Below are positions 17,209-27,332 of a stretch of 64,000 bases of DNA, one piece after another (positions within the stretch are counted from its first letter, which is position 1; the number at the start of each line of letters is the position of its first letter). Where the stretch lies: assembly GCF_012271785.1 (NCBI RefSeq), contig NZ_JAAWVT010000006.1, forward strand, positions 124,001-188,000, read 5' to 3'. The position numbers were made by a program, and so were the translations under genes. Below the pieces are notes generated by a model. It made no database searches. It saw only the letters and a program-made list of their open reading frames with translations, and was not told the DNA's origin. This DNA is from Paeniglutamicibacter terrestris. GTDB taxonomy: Bacteria; Actinomycetota; Actinomycetes; Actinomycetales; Micrococcaceae.

Positions 17209-20113
17209 CTCGACGGCTCCCTTCGGAATCAAAAAGTACGGTTTCGGAAACGACGACGTCAACCAGCTTGCCATCAACATAGGCCTGCAGTTCCTCGCCG
17301 ATGCGGTTTCGGCCATTGGTAATCAGTGCCATGGCGAAGCTACGGCCCAGCGCCGGGGAATGGTAACTGGAGGTGACGTAACCCTGCATCTTCACCGGAG
17401 CAACCTCCGGGGTGATCGCGGTTCCGGCATTCACCAGCTGGGTGCCCTCCGGCAGGCGGAATGATTTGTCCACCGGAAGCACCGTGACCAGCTGCTTGCG
17501 ATCCTCGCGCTGGTTGTCCACTCGGTCGAAGGAACGCTTGCCCACAAAGTCCTTGACCTTGGAGACAACCCAGCCCATCGAGGCATCCTGCGGGGTGACC
17601 GTGCCATCGGTGTCCTGGCCGACGATGATGAAGCCCTTTTCGGCGCGCAGCACGTGCATGGTTTCGGTGCCATAGGGGGTGATGTTGAATTCCTCCCCGG
17701 CCGCGGCCACATCTTCCCAGACCTTCTGCCCGTACCAGGACGGCACGTTGATCTCGTAGGCGAGCTCGCCGGAGAAGGAGATCCGGCAGATCCGCGCCTG
17801 AATCCCGGAAGCCAGGGTGGTTTCCTTGAAGGCCATAAACGGGAAGGCTTCGACATCCAAATCAACGTCGGGGGCCAGCTTGGCCAGCACGGCGCGGGAT
17901 TTGGGCCCCACCACAGCGACGGTCGACACCTGCTCGGTGACCGAGGTGCAGGTAACGTCGAAGTCTGGCCATTCGGTCTGCAGCCATTCCTCCAACCAGT
18001 CCAGCACCTTGGCTGCGCCACCGGTGGTGGTGGTCATGAAGAAACGGTCCTCATCCAGGCGCAGCGTCACCCCGTCATCGAAGATCATGCCGTCCGCACT
18101 GCACATGAGCCCGTAGCGGGCCAGTCCGGGCTTAAGCTTCTTGAACGCGTTGGTGTACATGCGGTTCAGGAATTCGCCGGCATCCTTGCCGCGGATCTCG
18201 ATCTTGCCCAGCGTGGAAGCGTCCATGAAGCCCACCGAGTCACGTACGGCCTTAGACTCGCGGTAGACCGCGGTGTCCATGTCCTCGCCGGCCAGCGGGT
18301 AGTACCAGGGACGCTTCCATTGTCCGACGTCCTCGAAGAGCGCTCCTCGTTCAACGTGCCACGGGTGGAGGGAGGTCAGGCGTGCGGGGTCGAAGAGCTC
18401 CCCGCGCTCGCGTCCGGCCAGGGCCGCAAAGGCCACCGGGGTGTAGGGGGCGCGGAACGCGGTGGTGCCGATGCCCGCCACGTCGGTGGTGCCCAGGGCG
18501 GCGGCAATCACGCCGATGGCGTTGACCCCCGAGGTCTTGCCCTGGTCGTTCGCGGTGGAGATCGAGGTGTAGCGCTTCACGTGCTCCACCGAGCGCATTC
18601 CGGCGCCGACCGAACGCAGCACGTCGGCCACGGTCTGGTCGCGCTGGAAGTCCACGAAGTGGGACTTATAGTCGGCGCCGTCGCCTGCAAGCGAGGGCAC
18701 CAGCCACAGGGCCCGGGAAGCACCCGGGGTCTCCACCGGGGCGCTGGGCACCGAGGCGGTGGTGGAGAATCCGGCGGCGGTTGCTGCGTCGGCTCCGGCG
18801 CGGGCGCCCTCGGCCAATGCGGAGGCCAGCTCCAGGCGGCCGTTCATGGCGCCGGCGGTCTGCTGGTGGGCGACCGGGTGTGCCGGGACGAAAGCGGAAA
18901 GCGATTCGTCCCAGCCCAGCCGGCGTTCGCGCTGCGAGTGCAGGTGCACCACCGGGTTCCAGCCACCGGAGACGGCCAGTACATCGGCACCGATCGTCTC
19001 GACGCTGCCGCTCAGGGCGCCTTGTGCATCGATGCCGCTGACGGTGACCGAGGCCAGGGAGCCGTCGGTGCGCGCGGAAGTGTTGGCGACAACCGAACCG
19101 GTCAGGATCCGGACGCCGCGTGCGGAGAGTTCCGTCGCACGGATCGAGGGCTCCTCGCGGGCATCGACGACCGCGGCGACGGTGGTGCCTGCGGCCAGCA
19201 GGTCCTCGACCAGCGCGTAGGCCGAGTCGTTGGTGGTTGCCACGACGATGTTGTTGCCCACCAGCACGCCGTAGCGGTTCAGGTAGGAGCGTGCGGCGGA
19301 GGCAAGCATGATGCCCGGGCGGTCGTTGTTCTCAAAGACCAGCGGGCGCTCGTGCGCACCGGTGGCCAGCACGACCTGGGTGGCACGGATGTGCCAAATG
19401 CGCTCGCGGGACACCCCGGCACCCAGCTCTCCGGTCAGGTGGTCGGTGCGGCGCTGGACGGCGACGAAGTAGTTGGCGTCGTAGCTGCCGAACGCGGTAC
19501 TGCGCGAAAGGTAGGTGAACTCCTCGGCTTCCGCCATTGCCTGGCGGGTCTCGGTGACCCACTGCGCGGCGGGCTTGCCGTCGATTCTTTCCGAGGAGGC
19601 CGAAAGCAGCGAGCCGCCTGCCTCGGACTGCTCGTCGATGAGGATGACCCGGGCGCCGGACTTGGCCGCCTCGCGGGCAGCGGCGAGCCCTGCCGGTCCG
19701 GCACCGACGATGAGCAAGTCGGTGTGCACATGCTTGCGGTCGTAGACGGCCTCATCGGCGCGCGGATCCAACTGGCCCAGGCCCTGCAGCAGGGTGACGT
19801 CCATGCCGTCGGTGAGTTCCACCGTGGTGGCCGGGAGCATCGATTCGTTCACGTGTCCGGCCCAGCGGGAGCCGACCTTGATCAGCGCGTTGGATTCCTC
19901 GACGCCGGAAGAGACGATGCCGCGCGGGCGCTTGAGGTAGAGCGAGTCCCCGCAGGCCCGGAGGCCGGCGCCGAGCATGGCCGAGGCAACGGTGTCCCCG
20001 GCAAAACCGGTGAAGGACTTGCCGTCAACGGTGAAGGTGAGCTCGCGGGTGCGGTCGATGCGGGCGGAGACGGCTGCTTCTGCGCCGAGTCGGTGCGACG
20101 TGGTGGTGCTCAC
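17201..20113 (-). CDS. soxA: Sarcosine oxidase alpha subunit
   Basis: This 970-residue alpha subunit is full length. It has an N-terminal ferredoxin-like region (residues ~20-100), an FAD/NAD-binding part with [20 protein letters not shown], a second nucleotide-binding region ([20 protein letters not shown]), and a C-terminal GcvT-like tetrahydrofolate-binding domain (about 590-970). With SoxB, SoxD and SoxG it oxidises sarcosine to glycine, hydrogen peroxide and 5,10-methylenetetrahydrofolate. It overlaps soxD by 4 bases and soxG by 8. Creatinase at 33501 is the likely source of sarcosine. Confidence 0.95.
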   Translation of the reverse strand: MSTTTSHRLGAEAAVSARIDRTRELTFTVDGKSFTGFAGDTVASAMLGAGLRACGDSLYLKRPRGIVSSGVEESNALIKVGSRWAGHVNESMLPATTVELTDGMDVTLLQGLGQLDPRADEAVYDRKHVHTDLLIVGAGPAGLAAAREAAKSGARVILIDEQSEAGGSLLSASSERIDGKPAAQWVTETRQAMAEAEEFTYLSRSTAFGSYDANYFVAVQRRTDHLTGELGAGVSRERIWHIRATQVVLATGAHERPLVFENNDRPGIMLASAARSYLNRYGVLVGNNIVVATTNDSAYALVEDLLAAGTTVAAVVDAREEPSIRATELSARGVRILTGSVVANTSARTDGSLASVTVSGIDAQGALSGSVETIGADVLAVSGGWNPVVHLHSQRERRLGWDESLSAFVPAHPVAHQQTAGAMNGRLELASALAEGARAGADAATAAGFSTTASVPSAPVETPGASRALWLVPSLAGDGADYKSHFVDFQRDQTVADVLRSVGAGMRSVEHVKRYTSISTANDQGKTSGVNAIGVIAAALGTTDVAGIGTTAFRAPYTPVAFAALAGRERGELFDPARLTSLHPWHVERGALFEDVGQWKRPWYYPLAGEDMDTAVYRESKAVRDSVGFMDASTLGKIEIRGKDAGEFLNRMYTNAFKKLKPGLARYGLMCSADGMIFDDGVTLRLDEDRFFMTTTTGGAAKVLDWLEEWLQTEWPDFDVTCTSVTEQVSTVAVVGPKSRAVLAKLAPDVDLDVEAFPFMAFKETTLASGIQARICRISFSGELAYEINVPSWYGQKVWEDVAAAGEEFNITPYGTETMHVLRAEKGFIIVGQDTDGTVTPQDASMGWVVSKVKDFVGKRSFDRVDNQREDRKQLVTVLPVDKSFRLPEGTQLVNAGTAITPEVAPVKMQGYVTSSYHSPALGRSFAMALITNGRNRIGEELQAYVDGKLVDVVVSETVLFDSEGSRRDG

Positions 20114-20418
20114 TTGGTTCCTCCCTGTGCCGGGGCGTTGGTGGTCTTGATCGGTTGCGGCTCGTCTGGCTTGTAGACGGCCTTGAATTCATAGGTCACG
20201 GTGTCGCGGACCGCGTTGAACCAGCGGCGGCAGCCGGCCGAGTGGACCCAGCGTTCGGCGAAGAGCCCCTTGGGGTTCTTGCGGTAGAACAGGTACTTGG
20301 CCCACTCGTTGTCGTTCAGTGCCGAGGGGTCTGCGGGGTAGGCCACGTGGGCCTCGCCGCCGTAGCCGTATTCGGTCTCGTTTCGGGGCCCACACCAGGG
20401 GCATTCGATGAGCATCAT
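20110..20418 (-). CDS. soxD: Sarcosine oxidase delta subunit
   Basis: This 102-residue zinc-binding subunit has the CPWCG motif at residues 5-9 and a second ligand group in [10 protein letters not shown], matching the known zinc site of heterotetrameric sarcosine oxidase. It bridges the large subunits. It begins 18 bases after soxB and overlaps soxA by 4 bases (ATGA-type junction), so the three are co-translated. Confidence 0.95.
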   Translation of the reverse strand: MMLIECPWCGPRNETEYGYGGEAHVAYPADPSALNDNEWAKYLFYRKNPKGLFAERWVHSAGCRRWFNAVRDTVTYEFKAVYKPDEPQPIKTTNAPAQGGTK

Positions 20419-20435
20419 TTTGTGTGGATCCCTTT

Positions 20436-21653
20436 CTAGTGGGCCACGGCTGCGGCGCCGTGTTCGTCGATGAGGTGGCCGGTCTCGAAGCGCTCGATGG
20501 AGAAGCCCGCGTTGAGCTCGTGCGCCTCATCGTTGGCGATGGTATGGGCGAAGGTGTAGCCAGCGCCCGGGGTGCCCTTGAAGCCGCCGGTTCCCCAGCC
20601 GCAGTTCACGTAGAGCTGGTCGATCGGGGTCTTGGAGACGATCGGGGAGGCATCCATGGTGGTGTCCACGATGCCGCCCCAGGTGCGCAGCACGTGTGCC
20701 CGGCCAAAGATCGGGAAAAGTTCGACGGCGGCCGCCATTTGCTCCTCGATGACGTGGAAGGCGCCGCGCTGGCCGTAGCCGTTGTAGCTGTCGATGCCCG
20801 CGCCCATGACCAGTTCGCCCTTGTGGGCCTGGGAGACGTAGACGTGGACGTGGTTGGACATGACGACCGTCGGGTGGACCGGTTCGTGCAGTTCGGAGAC
20901 CAGTGCCTGCAGCGGGTGGGACTGGATCGGCAGGTCGAAGCCGGCCTGTTCGGCGAGCACCGAGGAGTGCCCGGCGCCGCAGAGGGCGACCTTGCCGGCA
21001 TTGATGGTGCCGCGGGACGTCTTCACCCCGGTGACCCGGTTGCCGTCCTTGATGAAGCCGGTGACTTCGCAGTTCTGGATGATGTCCACGCCCATTTCGT
21101 CGCACTTGCGGGCGAAGGCCCAGGCGACGTGGTCGTGCTTGGCGATGCCTGCACGCGGCTGGTAGGTCGCGCCCATGACCGGGTAGCGGATGTCGTCCCC
21201 GATGTTGATGATCGGGCACAGTTCCTTGACCTGCTCGGGGGTGATCCATTCGGCGTCGACGCCGTTGAGCTGGTTGGCACCGACCCGGCGCATGGATTCG
21301 CGCACATCTCCCAGGGTGTGGGCGAGGTTCATGACCCCGCGCTGGGAGAAGAGGAAGTCGTATTCCAGTTCCTCGGGCAGCTGCTCCCAGAGCTTGAGAG
21401 ACTTCTCGTAGATGCCGGCGGATTCGTCCCAGAGGTAGTTGGAGCGAATGATGGTGGTGTTGCGGGCCATGTTGCCGCCGGCCAGCCAGCCGCGTTCCAG
21501 GACGGCAATGTTTGTCATGCCGTGGTTCTTGGCCAGGTAGTAGGCGGTGGCCAGGCCGTGTCCGCCACCTCCCACGATGACTGCGTCATAGGAGGACTTG
21601 GGCTCGGGGTTGCGCCAGAGGAATTCGGGGTGTTCGGGGAGAACGTCAGCCAT
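20436..21653 (-). CDS. soxB: Sarcosine oxidase beta subunit
   Basis: This 405-residue FAD-dependent subunit carries the DAO-type dinucleotide motif [21 protein letters not shown] and the C-terminal [22 protein letters not shown] region of SoxB proteins. It holds the sarcosine-binding flavin site of the tetramer. The ATG at 21653 is used because homologous beta subunits begin at [13 protein letters not shown]. It starts 5 bases after the glyA stop and thus belongs to the glyA operon. Confidence 0.95.
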   Translation of the reverse strand: MADVLPEHPEFLWRNPEPKSSYDAVIVGGGGHGLATAYYLAKNHGMTNIAVLERGWLAGGNMARNTTIIRSNYLWDESAGIYEKSLKLWEQLPEELEYDFLFSQRGVMNLAHTLGDVRESMRRVGANQLNGVDAEWITPEQVKELCPIINIGDDIRYPVMGATYQPRAGIAKHDHVAWAFARKCDEMGVDIIQNCEVTGFIKDGNRVTGVKTSRGTINAGKVALCGAGHSSVLAEQAGFDLPIQSHPLQALVSELHEPVHPTVVMSNHVHVYVSQAHKGELVMGAGIDSYNGYGQRGAFHVIEEQMAAAVELFPIFGRAHVLRTWGGIVDTTMDASPIVSKTPIDQLYVNCGWGTGGFKGTPGAGYTFAHTIANDEAHELNAGFSIERFETGHLIDEHGAAAVAH

Positions 21654-21657
21654 GGTC

Positions 21658-22980
21658 TTAGGCTCCAATCGGGGCGAGGTTCGGGTATAGCGGGTGGGCG
21701 TTGGCCAGGGCGTGCACACGGTCCTTCAGAGCCGCGAGGGTAGCCTCGTTGTTCTCCTGCGTGCCAGCGATGAGCGTCTCGGCAATGATGTCCGCGACCT
21801 CCACAAACGCTGCCTCGGAGAAACCACGGGTCGCCAGTGCCGGGGTGCCAATACGCAACCCCGAGGTGACCATCGGCGGGCGTGGGTCAAAGGGAACCGC
21901 ATTACGGTTCACCGTGATTTCCACCTTCGCCAACAGATCTTCACCCTGCTGCCCATTGAGCTCCGAGTGACGCAAGTCCACCAGAACCAGGTGCACATCG
22001 GTGCCACCGGTGAGCACCGAAATGCCCACCGCAGCCACATCCGGAGCATTCAAACGTTCGGCCAGAATGTGGGCACCGGCCAGCGTACGAACCTGACGAT
22101 CCTTGAACTCCTGCGTCGCAGCGATCTTGAACGCGACGGCCTTACCGGCAATCACGTGCTCCAACGGGCCACCCTGCTGACCGGGGAAAACGGCAGAGTT
22201 AATCTTCTTGGCAATATCTGCATCGTTGGTCAGGATGATCCCGCCACGCGGACCGGCCAGGGTCTTGTGCGTGGTGGAGGAGACCACATGAGCGTGCGGC
22301 ACCGGTGAGGGGTGCAGCCCGGCGGCGACCAACCCGGCGAAGTGCGCCATGTCCACAAACAGGTACGCACCGACCTTGTCGGCAATCGCGCGGAAACGCT
22401 CGAAGTCCAACTGCCGCGGGTAGGCGGACCAGCCGGCAACAATCATCTTCGGGGAGTGTTCAATGGCCAGGGCTTCAACCTTGTCCATGTCCACCACCAG
22501 GGTGTCCTCTTCAACGCCGTACGGGACGATGTTGTAGAGGCGGCCGGAGAAGTTAATCTTCATCCCGTGGGTCAGGTGACCGCCGTGCGCCAGGTTCAGG
22601 CCCATGATGGTGTCACCCGGACGGATCAGCGCGTGCATCACCGAGGCGTTAGCCTGGGCACCGGAGTGCGGCTGCACGTTCGCGAATTCGGCACCAAAGA
22701 GGGCCTTGACCCGCTCGAGTGCCAGCGTTTCCACCACGTCGACCTCTTCGCAGCCACCGTAGTAGCGGCGTCCCGGGTAACCCTCGGCGTACTTGTTAGT
22801 CAGCACCGAACCCTGGGCCTGCATCACCGCGAGGGCCGTGTGGTTCTCCGAGGCGATCATTTCCAGGCCACGCTGCTGGCGAGCGAGCTCCGCGTCGATA
22901 CGCTCCGCGATCTCCGGATCGAGGGTGTTAATGCTCTCGGTCAGAGTTGACTCGACAAGCGAGGTGTTGGTGGCTGTCAT
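21658..22980 (-). CDS. glyA: Serine hydroxymethyltransferase
   Basis: This 440-residue PLP enzyme has the lysine motif [16 protein letters not shown], the [20 protein letters not shown] signature near residue 55-75, and [15 protein letters not shown]. It interconverts glycine plus 5,10-methylenetetrahydrofolate with serine. Leading the soxBDAG operon, it would consume both products of sarcosine demethylation in one step. The ribosome-binding site is AAGGAG. A GntR-type operator sits within its promoter spacer, so it is probably an inducible catabolic copy distinct from a housekeeping glyA elsewhere. Confidence 0.95.
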   Translation of the reverse strand: MTATNTSLVESTLTESINTLDPEIAERIDAELARQQRGLEMIASENHTALAVMQAQGSVLTNKYAEGYPGRRYYGGCEEVDVVETLALERVKALFGAEFANVQPHSGAQANASVMHALIRPGDTIMGLNLAHGGHLTHGMKINFSGRLYNIVPYGVEEDTLVVDMDKVEALAIEHSPKMIVAGWSAYPRQLDFERFRAIADKVGAYLFVDMAHFAGLVAAGLHPSPVPHAHVVSSTTHKTLAGPRGGIILTNDADIAKKINSAVFPGQQGGPLEHVIAGKAVAFKIAATQEFKDRQVRTLAGAHILAERLNAPDVAAVGISVLTGGTDVHLVLVDLRHSELNGQQGEDLLAKVEITVNRNAVPFDPRPPMVTSGLRIGTPALATRGFSEAAFVEVADIIAETLIAGTQENNEATLAALKDRVHALANAHPLYPNLAPIGA

Positions 22981-23011
22981 CCAGAATTCACTCCTTGAAG
23001 TACAAGTTGTT

Positions 23012-23049
23012 GATTATTGATATATCAGAACTAGGCTCAATGCTATGAT
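23012..23049. promoter_or_regulatory. Divergent glyA-sox / GntR promoters with TGATATATCA operator
   Basis: On the minus strand TTGAGC (23040-23035), 17 bp and ATAATC (23017-23012) form the glyA promoter. The spacer contains the palindrome TGATATATCA (23018-23027), a typical FCD-type GntR site. On the plus strand an extended -10, TGC-TATGAT (23041-23049), serves the gntR gene. One bound dimer could affect both. Confidence 0.65.
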
Positions 23050-23137
23050 GGGGATCACAGGGTGTCAACAGCCGACCTGAAAAAGTCGCCACGCCGGTCA
23101 CACTAAAGTTGATCGGCAACAACAAGGAGAAAAACAC

Positions 23138-23809
23138 ATGAGCGCTGTCTCCGCAGGCCCGGAGGTGCTGGCCGAGTCGATTTCGCTGGCCGAACAGTCC
23201 TACCGGGACATCCGCGACCGGTTGATCATGCTCGACATCCGCCCGGGAGAACCCATCAACGACGGGCAGCTCGCGCTTGAGCTTGGTGTCGGACGGACGC
23301 CGGTGCGAGAGGCTCTCAAGCGCCTGGAAATCGACCACTTGGTAATTTCCTATCCGCGTCGCGGCACCTTTGCCACGATCGTGGACATCACCGAGTTGGC
23401 CGACGTCTCGGAACTTCGCCGTTCCCTGGAGCCGCTGGCTGCCCGCAAGGCCGCGCTCAGCGCCTCGGATGCCGACCGCGAAGCCCTGCGTGCCCTGGCC
23501 CGTGACATCGAGCGGCTTGAGGAGAAGGAGGTGGACAAGCGCGGGCTGATGGAATACGACCTCAGCGTCCACCGGCTGATCTACCGGGCCGCGGGAAACC
23601 ACCACCTCGAGGAAACGCTAATCCGCCTGGACAACCTGGCCACGCGAATCTGGTGCCTAGTCCTGGACAAGGTGCCGTCGGTGGCCGGACACATCGAGGA
23701 ACACGTCGACCTGCTCGATGCCATCGTGGCGGGAAACGCCGCAACGGCAGAAACGCTGGCGCTGGCGCACATCACCAGTTTCGAGCAGACCATCCGGGCG
23801 GTGCTCTAG
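23138..23809 (+). CDS. GntR-family regulator (FCD type)
   Basis: This 223-residue regulator has an N-terminal winged helix (about residues 22-85, YRDIRDRLIMLDIRPGEPIND then LELGVGRTPVREALKRLE) and a C-terminal all-helical FCD effector domain. Metal-coordinating residues are likely in DLSVHRLIYRAAGNHHLEETL and in AHITSFEQ. It is divergent from the glyA-soxBDAG operon and its likely operator lies in their shared promoter region. The effector may be sarcosine or a C1-related metabolite, by inference. Confidence 0.9.
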   Translation: MSAVSAGPEVLAESISLAEQSYRDIRDRLIMLDIRPGEPINDGQLALELGVGRTPVREALKRLEIDHLVISYPRRGTFATIVDITELADVSELRRSLEPLAARKAALSASDADREALRALARDIERLEEKEVDKRGLMEYDLSVHRLIYRAAGNHHLEETLIRLDNLATRIWCLVLDKVPSVAGHIEEHVDLLDAIVAGNAATAETLALAHITSFEQTIRAVL

Positions 23810-23843
23810 AGCCCGACCCTGCTACGTTCCCGGGTGCCGTGCC

Positions 23844-25346
23844 TCATTTGCGCGTGCCCAGGTTCGCGAGGGCCAGCCGGGTCGCCAAGTGGACCGCAGC
23901 AAGGCGCGAGGTGCCGCGCGGGTCGCCGCCGAGCAGGTCGAAGATCTTGTTCAGTCGCTTGTGCAGGGTCTGGCGTTCCATGAAGAGCGCGGCTGCGGCG
24001 GCCGTGGAATTGCACCCGCTCGACAGCCAGGCGTCCAGTGTGGCGACCAGGTCGCCGGATCGCAGGCTGTCATGGACCAGCAGGTCCGAAAGGATTTCCT
24101 GGATGTAGCGCTCGATCTTTTTTGGCCCGACATCGCGCTCGCATAGGCGCTCCAGAGCGACGTCCTCGCAATCGCGCACCGCCCCCGAGTTCGGCATGGG
24201 CAACGCGAGCCGCTCGGTCACAAGGGCCTGCTGCAGGGACCATGGCCCGTGTGAGGCATCGGGCACCCACGGGCCCATGACGCCCTGGACCGACACCGCC
24301 TCGATTTCGGCGCGCAACCCCAGTAGGATCCGCCGGCGTTCCTGCCGAGGTGAGATCCCCTTCAGTGGAAGCACGCCGTAGAGGTATTCGGAATCGAGAT
24401 AGGTTTTGATGTCGGGGCAGTTGTGCCGCAGGATCCTCTCCACTGCGCTGCGGACCCGACCCAGTTCGACCCCGCGGAACACCATGACAGCCACCGGGAC
24501 GGTGGCGTCGAGCCCGATCTGCACGCAAAGGTCCTTGATTTCGCTGGAGCTGGAGTCGCGGATGATCGCCTGCATAAGGGCCGAATCGGCAATCTGTGAC
24601 CGGGTTGGCCGATGGTGCTGGGACAGTGCGAGCGCCAGGATGCTTCCCAGCCGCTCTGCCACCGTGGACAAGAACTCCTTTTCGGCTTCGTGGCGGCTCT
24701 CCAGCTGCAGCCGCGCCGCGACAACGTCGGAAAGGAAGATGTCGGAGAGGACCTTCATTTCGATCTGCGCATCGGGGATGTCTCGGCTGCTGGCCAGGGT
24801 ATTGCCGCCCATATCGACCAGCAGCGCGTTGACGTCCAGGTTCTGGGCGATCAATGCCACCAGCGGGGTCAGTCCCGGTCCCGAGGTGGCGATTCGGTGG
24901 GCCAAACTCTGGGAGACCTCGTCGGCGCGTTGCAGGGCCAATGCCTGGGCGGAGACGATGGCCCGGTTGATGGTCTCGGCCAGTTCAACGAATGGCACGG
25001 TGGCGCGCAGCTCGATCAGCGGCAGGCCCGCCATTTCGGCCGCCTCAATGAGGGCGGGGGACAGCGACCGGTTCAGGCCCACGGTGTCAATGGCTAGGGC
25101 GGCAACCTTTCGCTCGGCCAGGCTCTGGATGTACTGGACCTGGGCCTCGACCCGAAGTGCCACCAGGTTCTGGCCCCCGCTAAGCAGCAGCTCTTCACCA
25201 CGTAACAACGGCGCGATCTCGAGGACCTCGCTCGAGTGCACCCAACGAACCTGGGTGGTCGCCGCATTCGCGGCCCCCGCCATGATGCGGGGGCGAGCCT
25301 TCATGAAGAGTGGGGTGGCCAGAACATCGTTGAGGTTCAGCAGCAT
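23844..25346 (-). CDS. PucR-family transcriptional regulator
   Basis: This 500-residue regulator has an N-terminal PucR ligand domain (about residues 1-125, NDVLATPLFMKARPRIMAG), a central GGDEF-like CdaR region, and a C-terminal helix-turn-helix in AALFMERQTLHKRLNKIFDLLG. PucR proteins often control purine or amine catabolism. It is divergent from the NCS1 permease gene, its most likely target. A 13-bp palindrome (25453-25465) between them is a candidate site. Confidence 0.88.
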   Translation of the reverse strand: MLLNLNDVLATPLFMKARPRIMAGAANAATTQVRWVHSSEVLEIAPLLRGEELLLSGGQNLVALRVEAQVQYIQSLAERKVAALAIDTVGLNRSLSPALIEAAEMAGLPLIELRATVPFVELAETINRAIVSAQALALQRADEVSQSLAHRIATSGPGLTPLVALIAQNLDVNALLVDMGGNTLASSRDIPDAQIEMKVLSDIFLSDVVAARLQLESRHEAEKEFLSTVAERLGSILALALSQHHRPTRSQIADSALMQAIIRDSSSSEIKDLCVQIGLDATVPVAVMVFRGVELGRVRSAVERILRHNCPDIKTYLDSEYLYGVLPLKGISPRQERRRILLGLRAEIEAVSVQGVMGPWVPDASHGPWSLQQALVTERLALPMPNSGAVRDCEDVALERLCERDVGPKKIERYIQEILSDLLVHDSLRSGDLVATLDAWLSSGCNSTAAAAALFMERQTLHKRLNKIFDLLGGDPRGTSRLAAVHLATRLALANLGTRK

Positions 25347-25452
25347 GCGGGGTTCCTAGCTCTAGGCGTGGCGGCGATGGTAGTGCCCCCGGACGCACGG
25401 GTGGTGACACTTTGTCGACCAACGCCGATAAGAAACATACAGATTGAGTGTA

Positions 25453-25465
25453 CTGCGTGGCGCAG
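25453..25465. promoter_or_regulatory. Palindrome in the PucR/permease intergenic region
   Basis: CTGCG-TGG-CGCAG is a perfect 5-bp-arm dyad 63 bases before the permease start. It is a candidate regulator site, with no second copy nearby. Confidence 0.35.
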
Positions 25466-25528
25466 ATCACTTCTACGCTTATGCATACGTTCTTTTTGAA
25501 CCAACCTCGCAGTCGAGAAAGTGAACCA

Positions 25529-27124
25529 ATGAGTAGACAAGTCGCCAATTCATCTGAAAGCGTGACCCATGAGGTCGAGGATTCCCTTCAGCCGATTCCC
25601 GAATCAGCCAGGACCACCAAACTTTCTGGGCAGTTCTGGATCTGGGCAGGGGCCAACGTCGCCCCCATCAACTGGATCCTCGGTGCCCTAGGCATCCACC
25701 TGGGACTGGGCCTTGCCGACACCCTGACCGTGCTGATTGCCGGAAACGTCATCGGCATGCTCGGCTTCGGATTCTTCGTGATCTTGGGGCAGCGGACCGG
25801 CGCCACCGGGATGCTGCTTGCCCGCGGAGCCTTTGGCCGCCGCGGCGCCTACCTGCCGGCCGCCATCCAGGCGGTCATCGCCATTGGTTGGTCGGCAGTC
25901 AACACCTGGGTCATCCTCGACCTGATCATGGCCCTGTTCGGAATGATCGGCTGGGTCGACCCAACCGCAGCCAACCTGATGTGGAAGATCTCGACGGCGG
26001 CGGTCATCATGTCCATCCAGGTGGCCATTTGCTACCGCGGCTACAAGGCCATTGCCCGCTTCGAGCGCATCACCATGCCGCCGACCATCATCGTGCTGAT
26101 CGCCATGTCGATCCTGGCCTGGACGCAGCTGGACATCGACTGGACCTACCAGGGCCCGGTGGGCGAGGTGCTCACCGGCATGCCGCGTCTCGCGGCAATG
26201 TCTTCGATTATGACCGCCATCGGCATCGGCTGGGGCATCGGTTGGTTCACCTACGCGCCGGACTACTCCCGCTTCGTCTCTAAGCGCATCAAGCCGAGCA
26301 AGCTGTATATGGTCAGCGTCCTGGGCCAGTTCCTCCCGGTGGTATGGCTCGGCATCCTGGGTGCCAGCCTTGCCACCAAGAATGGCACGGCCGACCCCGG
26401 CCAGTTGATTGTTGAAAGCTTCGGTACTCTCTCGATCCCCGTCATCCTGCTGGTGATTCACGGGCCGATCGCCACAAACATCATCAACATGTACACCTTT
26501 GGCGTTGCCACGCAGGCTCTGGACATCAACGTCTCGCGCAAGAAGCTCTCGATCATGGTCGGCGTATTGGCCATGGGTGCCGTCATCGCCTTCCTCTTCG
26601 CCCATGACTTTGCCGAGGTTCTACACAACTGGATCATTGCCATCGCGGCGTGGGTGGCCACCTGGGGCGGCATCATGGTGGTGCACTACTTCGTCTTCGA
26701 ACGCAGACACAAGGATTTCTCTTACCTGTTCCTGGATCCGAAGTCGACCAAGCTCAAGGCCTTCAACCCCGCGGCATTCATTGCCTTCGCAGGCGGCATC
26801 TTCATGACCTGGATGTGCATGTACGGTTCGGTTCCGGCGCTCCAAGGCCCAATCGCCACGGCTGTGGGCGGCATCGACTTCTCCTGGCTGGCGGGAACCG
26901 CCACCAGTGCGGGGCTGTACTACGTACTGGGCTTGAGCCGCTTCAAGTCCCGCATCGAACAGGGCGTGCCGCTGGGACTGAAGCTTGACTGCTCCGACGC
27001 GGAGTTCATTCGCCAGCACGGTAGCGCGGAGTTCCTGCTCGCCGAGCAGCGGATCGACGACGTGGACCCGACTGCGGAGGCGTCCACCGAGGCCGCATCT
27101 GAAGTGCACACGAACGGCCAGTAA
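25529..27124 (+). CDS. NCS1-family permease (CodB-like), possible creatinine importer
   Basis: This 531-residue membrane protein of the nucleobase:cation symporter-1 family has about 12 helices. The family signature GQFWIWAGANVAPINWILGALG is in helix 1 and GWGIGWFTYAPDYSRFVS in the middle. Family substrates are cytosine, purines, hydantoins and allantoin. A creatininase gene follows about 200 bases later and a cytidine-deaminase-fold enzyme lies in the same island, so creatinine uptake is a reasonable inference. The ATG at 25529 is chosen because the upstream residues lack family features. Confidence 0.85.
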   Translation: MSRQVANSSESVTHEVEDSLQPIPESARTTKLSGQFWIWAGANVAPINWILGALGIHLGLGLADTLTVLIAGNVIGMLGFGFFVILGQRTGATGMLLARGAFGRRGAYLPAAIQAVIAIGWSAVNTWVILDLIMALFGMIGWVDPTAANLMWKISTAAVIMSIQVAICYRGYKAIARFERITMPPTIIVLIAMSILAWTQLDIDWTYQGPVGEVLTGMPRLAAMSSIMTAIGIGWGIGWFTYAPDYSRFVSKRIKPSKLYMVSVLGQFLPVVWLGILGASLATKNGTADPGQLIVESFGTLSIPVILLVIHGPIATNIINMYTFGVATQALDINVSRKKLSIMVGVLAMGAVIAFLFAHDFAEVLHNWIIAIAAWVATWGGIMVVHYFVFERRHKDFSYLFLDPKSTKLKAFNPAAFIAFAGGIFMTWMCMYGSVPALQGPIATAVGGIDFSWLAGTATSAGLYYVLGLSRFKSRIEQGVPLGLKLDCSDAEFIRQHGSAEFLLAEQRIDDVDPTAEASTEAASEVHTNGQ

Positions 27125-27138
27125 TACCTATGATGGCC

Positions 27139-27178
27139 AGCGGGTCCCGTGGCGGATTAATTCGCCACGGGACCCGCT
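27139..27178 (+). terminator. Terminator of the NCS1 permease gene
   Basis: A perfect 16-bp GC-rich stem (27139-27154 with 27163-27178) encloses an 8-base AT-rich loop, 15 bases after the permease stop. Confidence 0.85.
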
Positions 27179-27218
27179 CCCATGTGCCGCGGACACGTCC
27201 GGGCATCGCGGTGATCGA

Positions 27219-27244
27219 TGCAACCGGGGTGCGTTGATCGCAGT
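27219..27244 (+). promoter_or_regulatory. Degenerate three-half-site operator upstream of creatininase 1
   Basis: TGCAAC-N3-GGTGCG-N5-CGCAGT follows the architecture of the three strong operators at 28331, 30544 and 33377, with 15 of 18 half-site positions conserved. It lies 89 bases before the first creatininase start. No clear -35/-10 pair is seen next to it. Confidence 0.4.
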
Positions 27245-27332
27245 TCTTCTTTACCCTTTCCCATGAGTCTCCTGGTGCGCGAGGCGAACCAACGACGGGC
27301 ACCCGCGCACCAACACCACAAGGAGCCTCTCG

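Noticed and set aside
17654-20176. An 840-codon open frame antisense to soxA
   Set aside because: It mirrors the high-GC codon pattern of soxA on the opposite strand, is glycine/histidine/valine-rich and matches no family.
20424-21743. A 439-codon plus-strand frame over soxB
   Set aside because: Shadow of soxB. No homology pattern, and valine/aspartate/glycine-rich in the way expected of the complement.
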